NCBI RefSeq assembly: GCF_030406085.1
Contig: NZ_CP129002.1
Span: forward strand, 372,001 to 436,000
DNA length: 64,000 nt
From: Bartonella sp. TP
GTDB lineage: Bacteria > Pseudomonadota > Alphaproteobacteria > Rhizobiales > Rhizobiaceae
Direction: 5' to 3'
The notes beneath the pieces were generated by a model. That model made no database searches. It worked only from the letters and a program-made list of their open reading frames with translations, and was not told where the DNA came from. Position 1 is the first letter of the stretch; the number at the start of each line of letters is the position of its first letter. Positions 25,089 through 33,830 of the stretch are shown here, one piece after another. The position numbers and the translations under genes were made by a program.

Positions 25089-25924
25089 TTAGTAAAATTT
25101 ATAAGACAACCCTACGCGAACATCGTGAATGTTATGCTTGAACTCATAAAGGAATAATTGCTGCTTGTCGTCCGTATATTTTAAGTCTTTTTTGCCAAAA
25201 TTACTATAGCGATATTCCAAACGCAATAATAAATTATTAGTCAATGCGCAATCAACTCCTGCGCCAGCTGTCCAACCAATCATAGTTGTTGCCTTATTCG
25301 TTATAAGCAAAAAGTTGGCTGTATTCTTTATTGGCCCATTTAACAAGCGGGCATTTGTAAAGATATTACTATACGCTATACCACCAGCAATGTAAGGCAA
25401 TATTTTGCCTTTCGCGAAGCCTAAACGCACACGAGTAGCGCCTGTCCATTTTTCTTTAAAGCTACTGTGAAACTCCTTTATAGTTTTCGGTGTCATAGGC
25501 TCTGCTGGTTTACTATGCATGAATGCCCAACTAGCATCATGCTCTACGCCATAGTCAAAATCGTGCTTACGATCTTGTTTTTCCACAGAATGTCAGTCTC
25601 TAGGCCTAAAACAGCGCCATTGGTTAACACATGGTTAAAACCAACAAACAGGCCACCGTTAAATTGGCCCAATTTTTCTGTAAAAGTAGAACCAAGTTCT
25701 TTTCTAGACGCTAAATTAAACTTATATTAGCTAGAATCGTTTGATCCTTGAACGCCTAAATACCCACCGGACCAAGAAAAACTAGGCCTAAAAATTACTG
25801 ATCTTGCCATATTAACCGGGACCTTATGGTGATTGTGCTTAGCTAAGGCAACGGCTCCTGTTTCCAGTGTCGAAAGCAATGCTAACATTGCTGCGGTTAC
25901 TATCAATATGATTTGCATGTACAT
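25089..25924 (-). pseudogene. Broken Omp31-family porin (stop codon plus frameshift)
   Basis: The start, signal peptide and first strand read from 25924 to an in-frame TAA at 25729-25727, placed where the intact paralogue at 26237 has a lysine codon (GSSDWGK against GSNDSS-stop). The same frame then continues with recognisable barrel sequence (FTEKLGQFNGGLFVGFNH, then LETDILWK). In a run of five A near 25585 it shifts by one base, consistent with one lost A. The C-terminal part (25586-25089) is intact, carries the lone cysteine and ends GLSYKFY with one extra residue. Two independent lesions make this a pseudogene rather than a phase-variable gene. Confidence 0.85.
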
Positions 25925-25978
25925 ATTACTCCATTTACGCGAACTTGCCGGCGTTTTTGTATCATATTGATACGAATT

Positions 25979-25990
25979 TTACTATAGCAA
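25979..25990 (-). promoter_or_regulatory. Conserved Omp upstream motif (pseudogene copy)
   Basis: TTACTATAGCAA, about 55 bases before the pseudogene start, matching the motif at 27134. Confidence 0.4.
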
Positions 25991-26184
25991 AATAGCTACG
26001 CTAAACAAAAATAATGCAAAAAAAAGGCTTGATAATACAGCTATATGCAAGGAAAACCAGTCTATTAGGTTCTATACACCCTTAATACGTGTATATTTCA
26101 CACCGCAAACGATCACTGTAAAAATCAGCTAATAGATGCATGCGTTCTAGCTGATAATTTGCTCAAAAATTCTTGGCAAAAAAA

Positions 26185-26210
26185 AATGGCGAGGGAAATC
26201 CCTCGCCATT
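26185..26210 (-). terminator. Terminator of the Omp gene at 26237
   Basis: AATGGCGAGGG (26185-26195) pairs perfectly over 11 bases with CCCTCGCCATT (26200-26210) around a tetraloop. On the minus strand it runs into a long T tract. Confidence 0.88.
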
Positions 26211-26236
26211 AAGCTTATATGGTACATAGTTAATTA

Positions 26237-27079
26237 TTAGAACTTGTAAGCTACACCTACACGAACGTCTTGAGTATTATGCTTGAAATCATAGAGGAAT
26301 GATTGCTTATTTTCACCACTATATTTCAAGCTTTTTTTGCCGAAATCACTATAGCGATATTCTAAACGAACCAATAGATTATTCGCCAAAGCACAATCAA
26401 CACCAGCACCAGCTGTCCAACCAATCATAGTTGTTGACTTATTCGCTATAGTCAAAGTTTTCTTACCATTATCTGGCCCAGATATTAAAGTGGCATTTGT
26501 CAAAATATTGCTATAAGCTATACCACCAGCAATATAAGGCAATATTTTGTCTTTTGCAAAGCCTAGGCGTACGCGAGTAGCACCAGTCCATTTTTCTTTA
26601 AAGCTATTGTGAAACTCATTTATAGAACCCTCTGTCATACCCCTAGGAGCCTTCCGCTTCGCAGCTTTCGCTGCAGCTATCACAGCTGCAGTAGGATCGT
26701 CAGGATGTTTAAAGCTATGAGCGCCCTCTTCGCTTTTCCACATCATATCAGTTTCTATACCAAAAACAGCGCCATTTGGCAAAGCACGGTTAAACCCAGC
26801 AAATAAACCTGCGCCAAACTGGTCAAGCTTTTCGGTGAATTTAGCACCCATTTTTCTAGTAGCGGATAGATTAAACTTATGCTTACCCCAATCGCTTGAA
26901 CCTTGGGCACCTGCATACAACCCAGTCCAAGAAAAGTCAGGCTTAACTGCTACAGGCTTTGCCATAGCGGCGGATGCTGTGTGAGAATGATGTTTAATAA
27001 GGTCAGCAGCATTTGCTTGTGTTGCCGCAGCCAATGCTAAAAATGATACGGCTGTGATAAATTTAATTTGCATGTACAT
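26237..27079 (-). CDS. Omp31-family porin, intact sister of the pseudogene
   Basis: 280 residues from the ATG at 27079 (an ATG at 27073 is equally possible; GGAG lies just upstream of both). Signal peptide ending ANA before ADLIKHHSH. Closely related to the broken copy at 25089: they share FTEKL-QF, the lone cysteine in GAGVDCALANN and the end of the barrel. It has a longer second loop rich in alanine, lysine and arginine (AAKAAKRKAPRG) than the other paralogues. Closes with RVGVAYKF. Confidence 0.9.
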   Translation of the reverse strand: MYMQIKFITAVSFLALAAATQANAADLIKHHSHTASAAMAKPVAVKPDFSWTGLYAGAQGSSDWGKHKFNLSATRKMGAKFTEKLDQFGAGLFAGFNRALPNGAVFGIETDMMWKSEEGAHSFKHPDDPTAAVIAAAKAAKRKAPRGMTEGSINEFHNSFKEKWTGATRVRLGFAKDKILPYIAGGIAYSNILTNATLISGPDNGKKTLTIANKSTTMIGWTAGAGVDCALANNLLVRLEYRYSDFGKKSLKYSGENKQSFLYDFKHNTQDVRVGVAYKF

Positions 27080-27133
27080 ATTACTCCATTTACGCAAGAT
27101 TACTAGCGCTTTAATAACATACAGAAATAGATT

Positions 27134-27145
27134 TTACTATAGCAA
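27134..27145 (-). promoter_or_regulatory. Conserved Omp upstream motif
   Basis: TTACTATAGCAA about 55 bases before the start at 27079. Same sequence as upstream of the pseudogene. Confidence 0.4.
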
Positions 27146-27182
27146 AAAAGTCACACTCAGTAAAAAAATGCAAAAAAACAAA

Positions 27183-27209
27183 AATGGCGAGAGCAACACC
27201 CTCGCCATT
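27183..27209 (-). terminator. Terminator of the Omp gene at 27238
   Basis: AATGGCGAG (27183-27191) pairs with CTCGCCATT (27201-27209), loop of 9. Followed by TTTTTGTTTTTTTG on the minus strand. Confidence 0.85.
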
Positions 27210-27237
27210 AAGCTTATATTTAATAAAAATTAAGTTA

Positions 27238-28038
27238 TTAGAACTTATATGCTACGCCAACGCGAACATCATGGCTGCTATGCTTCATTTCATAATGCAC
27301 GCCATTAGGACCGGTGGTGCCATTACCAAGGACAAGAGGTAAATGTTTCTTACCGAAATCATTATAGCGGTATTCTAAACGCACCAACAGATTATCTGCC
27401 ACCGCGCAATCCACGCCTGCGCCAGCTGTCCAACCAACTAAGTTTTCTTTGTGATTGGCTATAGTAGCATTACCGGATGCACCAATTGCTGCTGGAGTAG
27501 TACCTCCAGCTAATGCTACGCCGTGTGTTTCAATACTCGTATAGGCTATACCACCAGCTAAGAAAGGCAATATCTTATCTTGTGCAAAACCTACGCGAAC
27601 ACGAGTAGCACCAGACCATTTTTCATCAAAATCACCCACAGCGTGTGTTATGTCAGCTGCGTTCGCAGGGGAGCTTGCGTTAAACGTTTGATCAAAGTGG
27701 TCATGTATCTTATTCCATAGAATATCGGTTTCTATACCAAGAACTGCACCGCTCATAAGATTGCTGTTAAAGCCAGCAAATAAGCCTGCGCCTGCGCCAT
27801 CTTTTTTTATTGAAATAGTGCCTGCCCCTGCATTTACAGCGCCAGTATGTATATCATGCTTAGCCCATTGGAAGCTGCCTTGCGCACCAGCATAAAAGCC
27901 TGTCCAAGAAAAAGTATCCACTGGCTTTACCACAACTACTGGCGCTACGTGGCGATGCATGATAACGTCAGCAGCGTTAGCTTGTGTTGCTGCGCCTAGA
28001 GCTAGCAATGATACGGCTGTTATAAGTTTAGTTTTCAT
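27238..28038 (-). CDS. Omp31/hemin-binding-protein-like porin, near twin of 23241
   Basis: 266 residues; signal peptide ending ANA, mature start ADVIMHRHVAP. Shares long identical stretches with 23241 in all predicted strands; the loop after ETHGV is 5 residues longer and the one after KKHLPL 2 residues longer. Carries the lone cysteine. It is the rightmost and first-placed member on the minus strand. The high identity across three intervening genes points to a recent duplication or to gene conversion. Confidence 0.9.
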   Translation of the reverse strand: MKTKLITAVSLLALGAATQANAADVIMHRHVAPVVVVKPVDTFSWTGFYAGAQGSFQWAKHDIHTGAVNAGAGTISIKKDGAGAGLFAGFNSNLMSGAVLGIETDILWNKIHDHFDQTFNASSPANAADITHAVGDFDEKWSGATRVRVGFAQDKILPFLAGGIAYTSIETHGVALAGGTTPAAIGASGNATIANHKENLVGWTAGAGVDCAVADNLLVRLEYRYNDFGKKHLPLVLGNGTTGPNGVHYEMKHSSHDVRVGVAYKF

Positions 28039-28109
28039 ATTTTAGATTCTCCGTTTATGTTTAACACATACCAACTATATAACACATTACGCAAAAATTA
28101 CTGTAGTAA
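28039..28109 (-). promoter_or_regulatory. Conserved Omp leader with upstream dyad, copy 3
   Basis: Almost identical to the leader at 24021 apart from one T missing after CCG. TTACTGTAGTAA lies at 28098-28109. Confidence 0.5.
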
Positions 28110-28146
28110 AAATACAACAACAAAAAAAATAATGCAATTAAATTAA

Positions 28147-28767
28147 TTAAGCATGAGCAAAAATATCTTGCTCGGCCCAACCTTCTAAATCTAACAATAC
28201 TCGCATGGGCAAGAACTCAAAGCAGGCTTTGGCTAAGCGAAAGCGATCTTCGCGTTGCAGCTTTGCAGTTAGGATATCGCGCAATTGATGTAAATATAGC
28301 ACATCGCTGGCAGCATAATCTAATTGTGCTTGACTTAAATGTTGACTACCCCAATCAGAGCTTTGTTGTTGTTTAGAAATTTGGACATTCAACAATTCAC
28401 TACAAAGCTCTTTTAAGCCATGCCGCGAACTATAAGTACGACATAGTTTTGAAGCAATTTTTGTACAAAAACTATTTTGCGGCATTATCTCGAAATGATT
28501 CGCTATAGCGCCCAAATCAAAACGCGCGTAGTGGAATATTTTTACAATATTATTATTGCGCAATAATTGTAATAAATTCGGCGCATCATGTGCATCTTTA
28601 GCGATTTGCACTATATCCACGCTACCGTCACCAGGAGAAAGCTGGATTAGGCAAAGGCGGTCGCGCTGAAAGCTTAGCCCCATCGTTTCAGTATCTATAG
28701 CAACAGCATTTACATCATACAGCTCTAGGTTTGGCAAATCACCCTTATGCAATCTTATTTTACTCAT
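28147..28767 (-). CDS. rnd: Ribonuclease D, short form
   Basis: 3'-5' exoribonuclease acting on tRNA precursors. DEDD motifs visible: VAIDTETMGL near residue 24, FHYARFDLGAI near residue 78, and the final SDVLYLHQLRDIL. At 206 residues it has the nuclease domain only and lacks the HRDC domains of the E. coli enzyme, which is the usual alphaproteobacterial form. Confidence 0.9.
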   Translation of the reverse strand: MSKIRLHKGDLPNLELYDVNAVAIDTETMGLSFQRDRLCLIQLSPGDGSVDIVQIAKDAHDAPNLLQLLRNNNIVKIFHYARFDLGAIANHFEIMPQNSFCTKIASKLCRTYSSRHGLKELCSELLNVQISKQQQSSDWGSQHLSQAQLDYAASDVLYLHQLRDILTAKLQREDRFRLAKACFEFLPMRVLLDLEGWAEQDIFAHA

Positions 28768-28791
28768 ATTAAAATCCTATCCTTTAACTAT

Positions 28792-30180
28792 TCAGGCCAA
28801 CGCTGCAAGGATACGAGCCCAAGAACGTTGACCTTTGTGAAAAGCTTTAACATCATATTTTTCATTCGGCGAATGTATATTATCATCATCCAGAGCAAAA
28901 CCTACAAGCAGAGACTGCATATCTAGAATTTTCTGAAAATCACCTACCACAGGAATCGAGCCGCCAGATGCTATAAGCACTGTATCTTTACCCCATTCTT
29001 CTGTTAATGCAGCCGAAGCTTTTTGCAAAAATGGCAAATCATACGGCAACTGTATCGCTGGCGATGCACCATAATCAATAAACTCTACTGTACAATCACT
29101 TGGAATACGCTGTTTTACAAACGCCTTGAAGGATTGCCTAATTTTTTCTGGATCTTGCCTATGAACAAGACGAAAAGAAATTTTTGCCCTGGCTTGACTA
29201 GGGATTACGGTTTTAAAACCAGCCCCCGTATAGCCACCTTCAATACCATTTATTTCTGCGGTAGGTCGAGCCCAAATACATTCTAGCAAAGTGCGATCTT
29301 GCTCGCCAAACTTTTTGCTTAAACCAATTGGGCCAAGAAAATCTTCTTCTTCACATCCCAATGACTGCCACATAGCCAAAATTTCTGGCGGCGTATCTTC
29401 TACCCCTTCATAAAAATCTGGAATATTTATATGGCCATTCACATCCTTAATCTCACCTAATATTTTTGCTAAAATTGTAAGCGGATTAGCGGCTACCCCC
29501 CCATAAATACCTGAATGCAAATCGCGCTCAGCAGCTTTTACTACAATTTCTTGCGCCAACATGCCACGTAAGCCCACAGTAACAGAAGGCGTTTGCCTAT
29601 CCCACATAGAAGTATCGCAAACCAAAGCGAAATCTGCCTTTAACTCATTTTTATTTTCTTTTAAAAATGGAATCAAAGATGGTGAGCCAGATTCTTCTTC
29701 GCCTTCAAATAATATGCTAACTTTTATTGGCAAACTATTATGAACAGCTTTGTAAGCGCGACAGGCCTCGATAAAAGTCATAAGCTGCCCCTTATCATCA
29801 GAAGAGCCGCGCGCTACTATGACTTCTTCGCCATTTTGTATTTCGCGGCGCGCCACAAAAGGATCGCCGTGCCATAACTCTATCGGATCTACAGGTTGTA
29901 CATCATAATGACCATAAAACAAGACATGCGGGGTATTTTCTGCACCGTCATTAGAATGTGCAACGACCATTGGATGACCGGGAGTTTCGCGCAACTGCGC
30001 CTTAAAACCTAAGCCCGTCAACTCATTCACTAGCCATTGCGCAGTATCTTTACAGTTCTGCTTATAGGCAAGGTCCGTAGATATAGATTTATAAGCAAGC
30101 AGCTGTTTTAAACGCTCTAAACTATGTTCAAAATTATCATCGATATATTCCAGCACCTTGCTTATATCTGTGTTGCCCAT
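28792..30180 (-). CDS. M20 family metallopeptidase (dipeptidase-like)
   Basis: 462 residues. Zinc-site motifs: FYGHYDVQP near residue 92, SSDDKG near 127, and FEGEEESGSPSL near 159, where the second glutamate pair is catalytic. An inserted dimerisation domain occupies the middle, and GGSIPV with the last HSPNEKY histidine close the site. The family cleaves short peptides or acylated amino acids; the substrate here is unknown. Its stop-to-start distance to mutM is zero bases, suggesting co-transcription. Confidence 0.87.
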   Translation of the reverse strand: MGNTDISKVLEYIDDNFEHSLERLKQLLAYKSISTDLAYKQNCKDTAQWLVNELTGLGFKAQLRETPGHPMVVAHSNDGAENTPHVLFYGHYDVQPVDPIELWHGDPFVARREIQNGEEVIVARGSSDDKGQLMTFIEACRAYKAVHNSLPIKVSILFEGEEESGSPSLIPFLKENKNELKADFALVCDTSMWDRQTPSVTVGLRGMLAQEIVVKAAERDLHSGIYGGVAANPLTILAKILGEIKDVNGHINIPDFYEGVEDTPPEILAMWQSLGCEEEDFLGPIGLSKKFGEQDRTLLECIWARPTAEINGIEGGYTGAGFKTVIPSQARAKISFRLVHRQDPEKIRQSFKAFVKQRIPSDCTVEFIDYGASPAIQLPYDLPFLQKASAALTEEWGKDTVLIASGGSIPVVGDFQKILDMQSLLVGFALDDDNIHSPNEKYDVKAFHKGQRSWARILAALA

Positions 30181-31053
30181 TTATATCTCCTTTTTCATTC
30201 TAGGTTGGCAGTTTTCGCAATAAAAACTGGACCTTCCATTTTGCACTGCCCGTTGTATGGGCAAGCCGCATTTTGGGCATGGTAGCGACGCCCTATTATA
30301 TACGGCAAAATTATTTTGAAAAGCCCCCGCTTTGCCCGAAGCGTTTTTATAATCTCTTAGGCTAGAGCCCCCTGCCTCTAAAGCTTGCTGCAAAACCTCT
30401 TTTATATTTTTACATAGAGCTGCTAGTTTTTCTAGTACCTGCTCTTGCTGCACACAAAAAACATGTACATTATCAAAAGGTGAAATACCACTACGCCACA
30501 AAGCCTCGCAAACATAGATATTTCCCAGGCCAGCGATGATGGTTTGGTCAAGCAGGGCTGTTTTGAAATTGGTTTTTTTCTTTAGCAATTTTTCATATAG
30601 ATTCTGAGCATTTAAGTTAAGCGTAAGTGGCTCTATGCCTAAATTTCTTAGGCTGCTATGCTGCTCTATATTTTCATCTTTTTCACAAAAAACAAAACCG
30701 AAACGACGTGGATCGTTATAGGTTAAGCTTAAAAGCTCTGAATTATCGCCAATCTGCAAATTCATAACAATATGATCGTGCTTTTTTCGCTCTTGGTTAA
30801 CAGATTGTATAACCCAGCTACCACTCATACCAAGATGACTTATTATGGAGTACTTATTTGATAGCCTGAATAATAAATATTTTGCTCGACGCTCTATCTC
30901 CAAAATTCGTGCATTAAGAATATTCTGCCTGAAATTTACTGGAAAATCATACCGCAAATTTGCTCTATAAAGCTGCAAATCAACAATTGCAGCTCCACGT
31001 AATTGCGCGGCTAATCCAGATCGTATAGTTTCAACTTCAGGCAGCTCTGGCAT
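30181..31053 (-). CDS. mutM: Formamidopyrimidine-DNA glycosylase
   Basis: Removes 8-oxoguanine and formamidopyrimidines and cuts the strand at the lesion. Begins PELPEVET, with Pro2 as nucleophile and Glu3. The conserved lysine near residue 58 (ERRAKYLLF) and the LGMSGSW and NDPRRFG motifs are present, and the C-terminal zinc finger has CPKCG and CENCQ. 290 residues is normal. Confidence 0.95.
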   Translation of the reverse strand: MPELPEVETIRSGLAAQLRGAAIVDLQLYRANLRYDFPVNFRQNILNARILEIERRAKYLLFRLSNKYSIISHLGMSGSWVIQSVNQERKKHDHIVMNLQIGDNSELLSLTYNDPRRFGFVFCEKDENIEQHSSLRNLGIEPLTLNLNAQNLYEKLLKKKTNFKTALLDQTIIAGLGNIYVCEALWRSGISPFDNVHVFCVQQEQVLEKLAALCKNIKEVLQQALEAGGSSLRDYKNASGKAGAFQNNFAVYNRASLPCPKCGLPIQRAVQNGRSSFYCENCQPRMKKEI

Positions 31054-31073
31054 ATCTAAATCTTATTTCAACT

Positions 31074-32312
31074 TTATGCCCATTCACCCTTACGGAAAAT
31101 CGGCACAACGGCACCGTCCTGTTTAATACCATCGATATCCATATGCTGAGAGCCTATCATCCAATCAATGTGAATAAAGCTTTTATTGCCACCTTGCTGC
31201 GCTATTTGCTGCTCGGTCAAATCTTCACCCTTAAAACATTTGGCATAACACTGCCCCAAAGCTATATGGCAAGCAGCGTTTTCATCATACAAAGTGTTAT
31301 AAAACAACAAGCCACTGGCCGAGATAGGCGAAGAAAATGGCACCAGAGCTACTTCGCCCAAGCGAGCAGCGCCTTCATCCGTGGCTAAGACCTTTTCTAA
31401 AACCTGCTGCCCCGTAGAAGCATGCACCTCTACCACCCTACCTTCAGCAAAGCGCATTACTATATCCTCTATTAACGTGCCTTGATAGGATAATGGTTTA
31501 GTAGCGTGCACAATACCATCTACCTTATGGGCATGGGGAGTGGTAAAAACCTCTTCCGTTGGGATATTTGGGTTGCACATTACGCCATTTTTAGCCTCAG
31601 ACGCACCGCCCTGCCACTCATGGCCGTCGGCAAGCCCAATTGTTACATCGGTATTGCCGCCATAAAAATGCAAGCTAGCAAAATTTTGTTCATTCAACCA
31701 AGCGGACTTTTTACTTAGACTTTTATTATGCTCTTTCCAGGCCTCTATAGCATCTGATCTATCCACGCGCGAAGCTTTAAAAATAGCATTTGCTAAAGCC
31801 GTTACAGCTTCTGATTCTGGTAAATTTGGAAATACAGTTTTTGCCCAGCTACGAGTTGGATAAGAAACAATATTCCAATTAATATCAAAATTAGTGATTT
31901 TTTCCATAGCAGGGCGCGCAGCCTGCGAAGAAGCTTTGTTTACCCGCGACACTTTATCTGAATCAATATTGGCAAATAAAGCTGGATTGTCCCCAGCAAT
32001 TGCCAAACGCGCGGCTCCTTTTCCATACGCCTTGGCCATGCCCTCATATAACCAATCTGCCGCTTTATCAAAACTAGCGTCATCACTATTCGTAAAGCGC
32101 AACAATGCAAGCTCTTCATCCGAAAAAAATGGCGTTACAATACCGCTACCATTTTTATAAGCATGTTTTGCAATAAGCCTTACCAATGGCAATGCCTCAA
32201 CAGGAGCCGTTATGACTAAATCCTGGCCTTTTTGCAAATTCAGCCCAACTTTTACCGCAAGCTCGGCCAACCGATCTAACTTAACAGGGTCTATAATATT
32301 ATCTGTCATCAC
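31074..32312 (-). CDS. M29 family aminopeptidase
   Basis: 412 residues. Matches the thermophilic aminopeptidase (AmpS/AmpT, M29) family: DRLAELAVKVGLNLQKGQDL at the N-terminus, GLADGHEWQGG, NIPTEEVFTTPHAHKVDG carrying metal ligands, HIALGQCYAKC and FIHIDWMIGS near the end. Cytoplasmic metalloenzyme removing N-terminal residues from peptides. 20 bases downstream of phoU on the same strand lies its neighbour in the leftward direction. Confidence 0.9.
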   Translation of the reverse strand: MMTDNIIDPVKLDRLAELAVKVGLNLQKGQDLVITAPVEALPLVRLIAKHAYKNGSGIVTPFFSDEELALLRFTNSDDASFDKAADWLYEGMAKAYGKGAARLAIAGDNPALFANIDSDKVSRVNKASSQAARPAMEKITNFDINWNIVSYPTRSWAKTVFPNLPESEAVTALANAIFKASRVDRSDAIEAWKEHNKSLSKKSAWLNEQNFASLHFYGGNTDVTIGLADGHEWQGGASEAKNGVMCNPNIPTEEVFTTPHAHKVDGIVHATKPLSYQGTLIEDIVMRFAEGRVVEVHASTGQQVLEKVLATDEGAARLGEVALVPFSSPISASGLLFYNTLYDENAACHIALGQCYAKCFKGEDLTEQQIAQQGGNKSFIHIDWMIGSQHMDIDGIKQDGAVVPIFRKGEWA

Positions 32313-32332
32313 ATTTTCTCCTAAATTATACC

Positions 32333-33031
32333 CTACAGGGCGAAATTTTCATCATATTTCTGTTCTTCTAGCGGCAAATAGTTGCCAGTAGTAATATAAT
32401 ACACAGCCTCTGCTACATTTGTAGCATGATCTCCTACACGTTCCAAGTTTTTTGCGCAAAATAATAAATGCGCACAAGCGGTAATATTGCTCGGATCTTT
32501 TGCCATATAGGCCAACAACTCACGGAATAGCTCATTATACATAGCATCTATTTCGTCATCGCACGCAACCACAGCATCTATTTCATCAATCGCACGCGTT
32601 TTGTAAACATCCAAAACTTTTTGTAATTGCTTAAGCGCTGTTTGTGCAAATTTTTCTAATGCAGCATAAAATTCCTTAGACTGTCCTGTGGTATTTATAA
32701 CGGCAGCGCGCTTAGCAATGTTCTTGCCCTTATCGCCGATACGCTCTAAATCGGTGGCTATTCTGATAGTACCAATTATCTGACGTAAATCTACTGCCAT
32801 CGGTTGTCTTTTGGCAATAATAGCTATGGCTTTTTCATCTATATCACGCTCTATATTATCTAGAACCACATCATCTTCTATAACTTGCTTAGCTAAGGCG
32901 CTGTCTTTTGTTATTACAGCTTGTATGGCACGCTGTATCATAAAAATCGCATGCTCGCCCATAAAAAGCACTTTGTTTTCCAAATAACGCAACTCATCAT
33001 CAAATAAACTAACTATATGATTTGCACCCAT
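32333..33031 (-). CDS. phoU: Phosphate transport regulatory protein PhoU
   Basis: 232 residues, all helical, with two repeated three-helix units each bearing the E/DxxxD metal motif (DNIERDIDEKAI; CDDEIDAMYNELF) and the DLERIGDKGKNIAKRA and NLERVGDHATNVAEAV signatures. It links the Pst transporter to the phosphate sensor kinase and limits uptake. Last gene of pstSCAB-phoU. Confidence 0.95.
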   Translation of the reverse strand: MGANHIVSLFDDELRYLENKVLFMGEHAIFMIQRAIQAVITKDSALAKQVIEDDVVLDNIERDIDEKAIAIIAKRQPMAVDLRQIIGTIRIATDLERIGDKGKNIAKRAAVINTTGQSKEFYAALEKFAQTALKQLQKVLDVYKTRAIDEIDAVVACDDEIDAMYNELFRELLAYMAKDPSNITACAHLLFCAKNLERVGDHATNVAEAVYYITTGNYLPLEEQKYDENFAL

Positions 33032-33052
33032 CGCCCTACCTCTTCTATTAAT

Positions 33053-33811
33053 CTAGCCAAACCGCCCTGTTATATAATCTTGTGTACGCTGCTCTTTTGG
33101 CGAGGTAAAAATATGATCTGTTTTTCCTACCTCAACCAAATTACCCAAATGAAACATAGCTGTATATTGCGAAACGCGCGCGGCCTGCTGCATAGAATGA
33201 GTTACTATCAAAATAGTATAATTTTGCCGCAGCTCATCTATCAATTCTTCTATCCGTGCTGTCGCTATAGGGTCTAAAGCAGAGCATGGCTCGTCCATCA
33301 AAATAACTTCTGGACTCACTGCAATGGCTCTGGCTATACAAAGCCGCTGTTGCTGCCCACCCGAAAGACTTGTTGCTGGCTCTGAAAGACGATCTTTTAC
33401 CTCATTTAACAATCCAGCACTCAATAAGCTTTTTTCTACAATATCTTTAAGCTCTGCTTTATTTTTGGCCAATCTATGTAAGCGCGGACCGTATGCTATA
33501 TTGTCAAATATAGATTTGGGAAAAGGATTGGGCTTTTGAAAAACCATTCCAACCCTTGTGCGTAACTCAACAACATCAATATTTTCTGCATATATATCTG
33601 CACCATCTAAGGTAATTTTACCAGTAACCTTAGCGCCCGGAATCGTATCATTCATGCGATTTAAACAACGCAAAAAGGTAGATTTACCACAACCAGACGG
33701 GCCGATTAAAGCCGTTACATTATTCATAGGCACATCCAGGCTTACACCATGCAAAGCTTCTTTGTCTCCATAATACACTCGGACATCTTCTCCGCGCATT
33801 TTTATTTTCAT
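33053..33811 (-). CDS. pstB: Phosphate ABC transporter ATP-binding protein
   Basis: 252 residues with Walker [10 protein letters not shown] (residues 37-45), the [14 protein letters not shown] signature, Walker [14 protein letters not shown] and the H-loop THSMQQA. Energises the PstC-PstA channel. Confidence 0.97.
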   Translation of the reverse strand: MKIKMRGEDVRVYYGDKEALHGVSLDVPMNNVTALIGPSGCGKSTFLRCLNRMNDTIPGAKVTGKITLDGADIYAENIDVVELRTRVGMVFQKPNPFPKSIFDNIAYGPRLHRLAKNKAELKDIVEKSLLSAGLLNEVKDRLSEPATSLSGGQQQRLCIARAIAVSPEVILMDEPCSALDPIATARIEELIDELRQNYTILIVTHSMQQAARVSQYTAMFHLGNLVEVGKTDHIFTSPKEQRTQDYITGRFG

Positions 33812-33830
33812 TAAAAAGACCTCTTTTTAG

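Larger units (their letters stand above)
25925..26236. other. Intergenic region in the Omp cluster
   Basis: No gene seen. It contains the upstream motif of the pseudogene (25979-25990) and the terminator of the gene at 26237. The stretch between, 26020-26160, shows nothing recognisable. Confidence 0.5.
20509..28038 (-). repeat. Tandem array of eight Omp31-family paralogues
   Basis: Genes at 20509, 21555, 22361, 23241, 24182, 25089 (broken), 26237 and 27238 share a signal peptide type, a histidine cluster at the mature N-terminus, FSW(T/A)G(L/F)Y first strands, EKWSGATR(V/I)R(V/L)GFA in the middle and mostly VAYKF ends. Most are separated by about 100-310 bases holding a terminator of one hairpin family. 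This resembles the hemin-binding protein genes of Bartonella, which bind heme at the cell surface; the same role here is an inference. Confidence 0.85.

Noticed and set aside
25580-25590. Phase-variable A tract in the broken porin
   Set aside because: The run is only five A, and a separate in-frame stop upstream would still block translation.
20509-28038. CRISPR-like or short tandem repeat array
   Set aside because: The repeats are gene-length paralogues with hairpin terminators; no short regularly spaced repeats are present here or elsewhere in the window.
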